The notes beneath the pieces were generated by a model, which was not told the DNA's origin, searched no databases, and saw only the letters and a list, made by a program, of their open reading frames with translations. Shown one piece after another: positions 58,369-64,000 of a DNA stretch of 64,000 bases. The translations under genes and the position numbers were made by a program. This DNA is from Paracyclopina nana (taxonomy: Eukaryota; Arthropoda; Copepoda; Cyclopoida; Cyclopettidae), in assembly GCA_019096065.1 (NCBI GenBank), contig JAGUCH010000002.1, positions 15,760,501 to 15,824,500 on the forward strand, read 5' to 3'. Positions within the stretch are counted from its first letter, which is position 1. Every line of letters begins with the position of its first letter.

Positions 58369-60566
58369 AAATCCATTTTTGTCAGAAAGCACAACTTGTT
58401 GTGCATCGTCTCTTGCTTCTTCAAGGATATTCTGTAGGCACAAACAGCATACATACCATTATGATGTATCAAATATGGATAGATTCGATACATCTTGCTT
58501 TTACGTCTATGCGTGAGCGTAGTCAATATGGCTTGCCTCAAATCAATATTTGGCAGTGTGGGTGATTTTCCCCATGACGGCTCAAGATGCTTAATAATCA
58601 TTATAAAAATGTACCTAAGCTGTAGTGTAGCGCATTTAACAGCAGCTGCTGAAGTGGGAAGTAAACAAGCCGATATTGATCACGTAATACTTCTAGTTGA
58701 TGGATTAAGAGTATTTTTCGTGACATCCCAAAGATGGCGCCACCATAGAGGGGCAAGATTACCAGAGGTGGCTTTTTCCAGTTCACGGGTATTTTGGCGT
58801 TTTTGAGAGGCAAGTGACCATAATAGACTGCTAAGGCCTGGTCGCCTACGCAATTTCCGCTCAAAACAAATGAAATCTTGTCCATCTATTGCGCAAGGAT
58901 GTATAACGACCTGCTCTTAACACATTGTTAATGGTATGGCTCCAACTACTAATGGTATGTAGTTGTAGTATACCGTGGTCGTGTTTCACCACCACTACCA
59001 CCAATTCCTGATGCTTTCATCTGATCTGGTTTCGTGTTGCAGCCTCAAATGATGGCTATTTTTGGCCTTGCCTCAACCTTCCTCCCAATGTCATCACTGC
59101 ATTACCCCACGAAAAAATAGGATTTACTCTCTAGCATTTTCACCAAAAGACATCATGCCACTATCATCATCAACATTTTTGGCAATGATGTAAAGAGGAA
59201 GAAAGTTCCTCAGACATTTTTAGGGCTTTAGCCTACAACCAATCTACGGGTATTGGGCCTTAAAGGCCGCGCCAACGATATTGCAAAGTGACTTTTATGG
59301 CCTGCTGCAGAGTAGTAAGTAGGGAGAGCCAAAGGCAGGACTTCCAATTCGCCGTGTGACGTCATATGCGATCCTGTGTGACGTCACAGCATTGGGGAGT
59401 TTTTCGCCAACACACACACACACTCAACTTTGTTCCTTTGGTATATGCTAGTATGCCAACCAAGAAGGATGATGCTTTCCTTTTATCTTCAGCTCTGCGA
59501 GCCAAGCTATTGCCCCTGAGGCAAGGCCAGAAAACTAAAAATATACTATAGTATGTGAGATAGAAGAGGTCATTTCTGCTTCTGAACAGAGTCACAGGGT
59601 TATTTGGAAGTCAGCTGTCAGCTTGCTGACCCGCGCGTTTTGTTTGTAAACAAACACGCGCTGATCACGCTCGAGCGCAGTTTAACTGAAATCATCCATT
59701 AGGTAATTATATCATGCCCTCTGCGTGCATTCAGATAGCCTCGGTGGCTTTGCTTGACTTTAAGTACAAGTAAAATGTACTGCCACATGCACCTTGATAT
59801 TCTTCTCTGTAGCAAATACAATGCTCGCGCGATCATGTACTCAAAATGCAATTGCGTTGTTGTTCTTTTCAGAGTTTTGATCAAAAAAGTTTCCCTTTGA
59901 GCCAGCTGTCAAAACTTTTTTCAAACATTTCTGACCAAGTCAGCAGCGAGGATAAGACCAAGTTTTTTTTTTTACCAGCTATAGGTGAAAAAAGGGCCTC
60001 TCATTGCAGAATAGGAAATACTGTTGAGTGCATTTTCTGCTCAATCAGATAAAACATATCTCGTTCTTGCAATCAACTAGCTTTCTGCGAGCTAAAAATA
60101 CCTTCAACTGAGATTACTGCAAGAGTACCAATTTCAAAATAGCCGGATCAAAACAGGAGAGAAGATTTCGTTTACGTAAGGTGATTTCTCTGTAGGAGAC
60201 ATAGGGATGAATGTCAATCAAAAATAGGTTAATTTTGATATTTGCTTGCTTGATCGAGGAGGAGGAAAATCGTAGCCTCATTTGCCCGATAATTTCTGGC
60301 TCGTTTCCCTTTCTTCGGAACAATGACAAAGTTGATCACCAGCTGTTGCCATCAAAAGCGCCAGCCACGCAAGTTTTTCCAGCAAAAAAGGCCAGTCTGG
60401 AAGTACTTTTTCCACACTAGCTGCACGCACACTTTTTATTAAGTGTCCTATAGCGGAGTGCCAAATGTTACAATTTTTATAGCGGGGAAAAATGCCAAGA
60501 AGAGTCAAGGAGTTGTAGTGGAGGCTTTCAAAATGCTAAAAGCCTCGCATTTTGGCAAGGCTCAGG
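58369..60566. other. Intergenic, no gene recognised
   Basis: Holds an AGATGGCGC (58732-58740) and a pair of CRE-like sites (59357-59386). Open frames up to 95 codons have no domain, paralogue or splice support. Confidence 0.4.
59357..59386. promoter_or_regulatory. Two CRE-like TGACGTCA sites
   Basis: Perfect TGACGTCA at 59357-59364 and 59379-59386, both preceded by GTG, two helical turns apart. This is the palindromic site of CREB/ATF factors. No start codon or gene is assigned nearby. Confidence 0.5.
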
Positions 60567-61589
60567 CTAAAAAATGGCTTCAAAATTCCGCTGGATGCCA
60601 AAATGGAGGCGATGGAGTAGAAAAGTTGTCAAAAATGAAAAAGCACCATGATTTCCGGGCCTTTCATCTGGCTGAAGGCGAACGTAGTAGTTTATTGGTG
60701 GAAAAACTTTCAGCCAATTTCGAAGGTAGGCCCGGAAATTGCAGGTTCTATTGCCTGAATTAAAATACATATACGTATATGCATATAGGTGGTTTCGAAT
60801 ATTGACACAGAAAAAAGCCAGCTTCCAAATGATCCACTTAATAAAATTATGAAAAGATTCGTCAGATTATGACAAACAAAAGAAGAAAGTTGCTCCATAT
60901 ACCTGATTTGCTTGTTAAGAAATAGGCTAAATGCTGCTTGTTAAAGCTCCGCAAATAGACCCTTTTCATGTCAAAAGCTATATTTACAGCCTTCTTGGCA
61001 TAACCTTCCAGTAATGACTTCTTGGAAATCAATAGCAAAGCCTCTGCAATAGCTCCAGAGAAAACCTTGCTTCCATGCTCTCTCCCATAAGCATAATCAG
61101 ATTAATTAACAGTGAACTCCAACGTCTCGCTACCAGCCCTAAGAGGATTTGAAAAATTGAGAAAGAAAGCCTCATGAACGGAAATGCACGAAACGAAACT
61201 TTTTCCTTTTCTCACATGTCTGGCTTTTGAAGAATTGTAGAGCGTTTGAAAGGAGGGATTTTTTTTCAACTGAGTAAACATTTTGAAGCCATCCAGCGTT
61301 AAATTGCTTTCAAGCGCCTTCTTTACCGTTTTCTGACAGCTTTCACATTGGATCCACCTTAGAATATGAGATATGAAAATCTTGCATAAAATATCCATTT
61401 CTTACAGCAGATTTCATCGCCAGAATGGCCAACGTCTTCCATATGCCCAATGTGATTTATGGCATGCTTACCATGCTCTCAAAATGGCAATTTGATGGCG
61501 GTCAACCAATTTTGATCGAAGAAGCACGCTTTTGCCATAATTTGTTCCACATCGTAGTAGGTATATACATACAAATTGAGATATATGCC
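60567..61589 (-). CDS. Unrecognised protein gene, at least three exons (5' end missing)
   Basis: Exons 61589-61472, 61357-60903 and 60754-60567 join in matching phases (2, then 1) with good sites (gtaagc, ctaag, gtatat, taattcag). They read HISQFVCIYLLRCGTNYGKS..., WWIQCESCQKTVKKALESN..., VFSGAIAEALLLISKKSLLE..., NRTCNFRAYLRNWLKVFPPI and end QRNFEAIF. The protein is basic and helical, with one CxxC pair. In the middle exon a TAA lies in frame at 61102; either a 45-nt intron (gttaat...caag, a multiple of three) is removed there or the gene is damaged. An upstream start exon was not found. It shows no family signature I recognise. The C2H2/AT-hook gene is divergent from it, starting at 62299. 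Confidence 0.5.
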
Positions 61590-62298
61590 CTGAAAGTTAA
61601 TTACTTGCTACCGTAATGTTGCCCATCAGGTTGATTAAGTTACTTTCTTGGTAAGGCTACAGTCGCATTACCATCAGCAATATTGGTGACGCAGTTTCAG
61701 TAGAAAATTACTTTTGTGGCTGAAATACCTTCTTGTAATACAAGAAAGGTATACGCGGACAATAATCTGAAGATTTTTCCAATAAAAAATTCCGCCCTGC
61801 TCAAAGGTTGCGCGAATTTTCCGCCAAATTGTAGCGGTGAAAATGCAAAAGCTCAAATCTTTGAATCAGCCATTTTTTGAGACAACTGACTAAGATTCGG
61901 AGCCTTACTAAAATAATAAAGCCAAAATTAAGATGACATTGCATAAAAGTTTTGAGTACTTTTCTTTGCTTTGAGAAGACTTATAATATAAGTCTATGGA
62001 AAATGCTTTTGATCTGCCAGTGTTACCAGATTAAATGTGGACGTAAAATCACTATTTGGGCCCATGTAATTAATATTTCGTGGCTCGGAAAAAAGTATGG
62101 CAGCCTAAAATAGAATTGTGTTTTTTTATATCGTTTTTTTTTTTTTTGATTGAGGCTATTTTGGTGACTGTTTGGCTTTTTACATTTGCTTACATCCAGT
62201 GACACTGAAATGCGTCGAATCGCTCCTGTCAAAACAAAACAATTTTCAAGACGCAAACTGGAAACTGGATGGTGAAATAAGTGTGGACAAACGAAACA
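61590..62298. other. Divergent spacer
   Basis: About 700 bases between the unrecognised minus gene and the C2H2 gene. It must include the promoter of the C2H2 gene and possibly the missing first exon of the minus gene. Nothing else seen. Confidence 0.4.
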
Positions 62299-64000
62299 AT
62301 GTCTCCACATGGAAGGAAGCCCGGTAAACTTCAAAAGCGATTTATCAATGAATCAGTCAGAATAGCGCATTATTTTGCAGGTCCGAAACCAAAACAAAGC
62401 GTGGCTTCTTCCCCTGAACTTCCAATGCGGGAACGTACTTGTGTCTTGGACGGGGAAAAGTTCGACAATTATGAAAGCTATCAGTTTCATTTGGACCAAA
62501 ATCATACCGAGGTTCTCATCAAAAGGTGCAAATTTTGCCCCTTTGAAAGCCGCCAACGTGAGGTTGTGTTTGAGCACATGTACCAGTGTCACTCCATGAG
62601 GCCGCTGCTCAAAGTCATTCCTTGCACCCATTGTCATAACTTCAAGGCCACGAGTCTGGATTTGATCAATTTCCATATTCAAAGTCAGCAGCCGGTGCAG
62701 CAACAATCATCTCCTACGCCGGAAAAGTCTGTAGAAGGGAGCTTCCGGATCGTGCCAGAGAAATCAAGTCCGACGAAAATTGTGCTCAGTCGCAGTATGA
62801 TTCGGATATTTTGCCACATTTGCGACTTCAGCACCATGGACCGAAGCCAGTTTGGTGAGCACCTCGCCACCAACCATTTGATGTTGTGCTCATTGTGCAG
62901 ATTTTCGACTGTCAGTGAAGATCTCTTGAAAAACCATATGCAAGTGGTCCACAAAGACGCAAAAGACCAGCAGCAACCTCCGCAAAGTTGCAATGATGAT
63001 GAAGATGTCAAGAGCAGTTGCAACAGTGAAAGTTTGTCCAAAAGAAAAGGTGTAAAAGTTGAGATGGGTCGTGCAAAAAAGGCGAAGAAAGATAACAACA
63101 ATGAAGAAGAACTTGGCGCAGGCAGTCAACTGAGGAAAAGCATTCGGAAGCGAAAAATCAAGACTCCACTTTCCCCTGCTGAAGGCAATGAAGTGCAAAC
63201 GACAAAAGTTCCTACTTCTAATCAATGCCAAATTGCAGATGAAGGAGCAAACTTCAGTATTCCCAAGAGGCCACGAGGTCGCCCCAAGAAATCTGTGCGG
63301 TCTTCAGTTCTGCCTCCGGTTCAGCAAATGGAAGAAAGTAGCGAAATGAGTCCAAAAAGGATGTACAAAACTAATTATGATGGAACAGATCCGACAGCTT
63401 CAAAAGATCAACCCAAAATGCCTGCAATCATTGCCATATCACCTTCCAAACAAGAAGCTGGATTGGAAAATGGGGGGCATTTTTCCAATCATACCAACAG
63501 TGAAAACCACTTGGGTGGCGATGAAAGATTGATGAGCGTGGCTTCACCAAAAACACCTACTAGAGGTCGACCAAAGAAATCTGTCCAGACTCCGGATCAA
63601 CTTGCAGAACGACAATTAAAAATGGATGATGTGTCTAGGCGAGACGTCTTGGAGTACACTTCAGCACGAAAACATCGGGAGCTCGTCAACAGCAAAGAAA
63701 AGCAAAAAGCTGCCAGAGGTCGACCAAAGAAATGCAAAAAGCCACCACCAACACAACTAACAATTATGGATCATGAAAATGAAAACCAAGAAGAAGTGGT
63801 GACTATTAACGATGTGAGCCATATGGTAGGCGAAGGTACTAACGATAAATTAATTGTCCAGGAAAAACTTACTCCAAAGCCGAGAGGGAGGCCACCAAAA
63901 AAATCGTCTTTGAAGGAACCAACACTACACCAAATAGCTTTGGTGGAAGAAGCCACAAGAAATGGCGAGTGTCCTATAGATTGCGAAAAAACACTCCATT
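62299..64000 (+). CDS. C2H2 zinc-finger protein with AT-hooks (5' part, runs off the window)
   Basis: A 25-base first exon (62299-62323, MSPHGRKPG) is joined over a 57-nt intron to a long exon from 62381 that stays open to 64000, in total about 547 residues so far. Classical fingers are CKFCPFESRQREVVFEH.., FCHICDFSTMDRSQFGEH.. and LCSLCRFSTVSEDLLKNH..; CTHCHNFKATSLDLINFH is a degenerate fourth. After these the chain is basic and low-complexity with four AT-hook cores: PRGRPKK at about 63271, RGRPKK at about 63565 and 63717, and PRGRPPKK near 63881. The first residues (GRKPGPKPK) also resemble an AT-hook. Such a protein should bind AT-rich DNA in the nucleus. No BTB or ZAD domain is seen in the part available; an orthologue is not clear. 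Confidence 0.85.
   Translation, partial: MSPHGRKPGKLQKRFINESVRIAHYFAGPKPKQSVASSPELPMRERTCVLDGEKFDNYESYQFHLDQNHTEVLIKRCKFCPFESRQREVVFEHMYQCHSMRPLLKVIPCTHCHNFKATSLDLINFHIQSQQPVQQQSSPTPEKSVEGSFRIVPEKSSPTKIVLSRSMIRIFCHICDFSTMDRSQFGEHLATNHLMLCSLCRFSTVSEDLLKNHMQVVHKDAKDQQQPPQSCNDDEDVKSSCNSESLSKRKGVKVEMGRAKKAKKDNNNEEELGAGSQLRKSIRKRKIKTPLSPAEGNEVQTTKVPTSNQCQIADEGANFSIPKRPRGRPKKSVRSSVLPPVQQMEESSEMSPKRMYKTNYDGTDPTASKDQPKMPAIIAISPSKQEAGLENGGHFSNHTNSENHLGGDERLMSVASPKTPTRGRPKKSVQTPDQLAERQLKMDDVSRRDVLEYTSARKHRELVNSKEKQKAARGRPKKCKKPPPTQLTIMDHENENQEEVVTINDVSHMVGEGTNDKLIVQEKLTPKPRGRPPKKSSLKEPTLHQIALVEEATRNGECPIDCEKTLH

Noticed and set aside
58601-58885. 94-codon minus-strand frame
   Set aside because: No splice or domain support and it runs across an AGATGGCGC motif.
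61472-61589. Walker A motif in GTNYGKS
   Set aside because: One residue too short for GxxxxGKS and no downstream ATPase motifs.
1-64000. CRISPR arrays, prokaryotic operons, reverse transcriptase, integrase or capsid genes
   Set aside because: None seen. All tandem arrays here lack CRISPR spacing, and no retroelement or Polinton protein motif was found in any frame.

Overview
The window reads as nuclear DNA of an arthropod. Genes are split by short GT-AG introns, many of 45-100 nt. Coding exons sit in AT-rich, repeat-laden DNA, and a U1 snRNA gene has the stem-loop I layout of insect U1. The protein families fit an arthropod: a GPI-anchored matrix metalloproteinase like fly Mmp2, an FUBP/Psi-type KH protein, an SRRM2/Cwc21 protein, STK32, an Unc13-4-type C2-MUN protein, PPP1R11 and DTD1. 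I cannot name the species. No bacterial features, and no retroviral, LTR or Polinton remnants, were recognised.

Layout. 1-3,050: the 3' end of a possible zinc-knuckle gene, then two small minus-strand genes for secreted proteins, one with a possible amidated C-terminal peptide and one cysteine-rich with a TATA box. 4,218-4,381: U1 snRNA. 5,196-8,090: SRRM2-like splicing protein. 8,895-9,790: a single-pass membrane protein. 10,880-11,615: a decayed AP-3 beta copy. 12,142-13,821: a Golgi-type sulfotransferase. 16,039-22,872: a 6.8 kb foldback element made of nested inverted tandem repeats. 23,771-27,665: metalloproteinase. 28,215-32,533: STK32 kinase, with a second, smaller inverted repeat field in an intron. 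36,169-40,641: C2-MUN-C2 protein. 40,953-41,892: PPP1R11 and a CCCH protein whose ORFs are one base apart. 42,593-44,820: FUBP-like protein with three KH domains, divergent from the PPP1R11 pair. 45,933-46,744: DTD1. 49,340-51,359: a tandemly duplicated composite repeat (hairpin plus tRNA-like SINE), one copy interrupted by a short TIR element. 52,886-58,368: two tandem paralogues of a family I do not recognise. 60,567-61,589: an unrecognised minus-strand gene. 62,299-64,000: the 5' part of a C2H2/AT-hook protein that runs off the window.

Several genes concern RNA: U1, SRRM2, FUBP, DTD1 and the CCCH protein. Others concern secretion or the cell surface: the two secreted peptides, the sulfotransferase, the membrane protein, the metalloproteinase and the C2-MUN exocytosis protein. 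I infer no operon-like pathway, except that PPP1R11 and the CCCH protein probably share one transcript. A 9-mer matching the CTCF core (AGATGGCGC) occurs exactly 11 times, well above chance. Exon models were assembled by eye from reading frame, phase and splice consensus; start exons are the least certain part.
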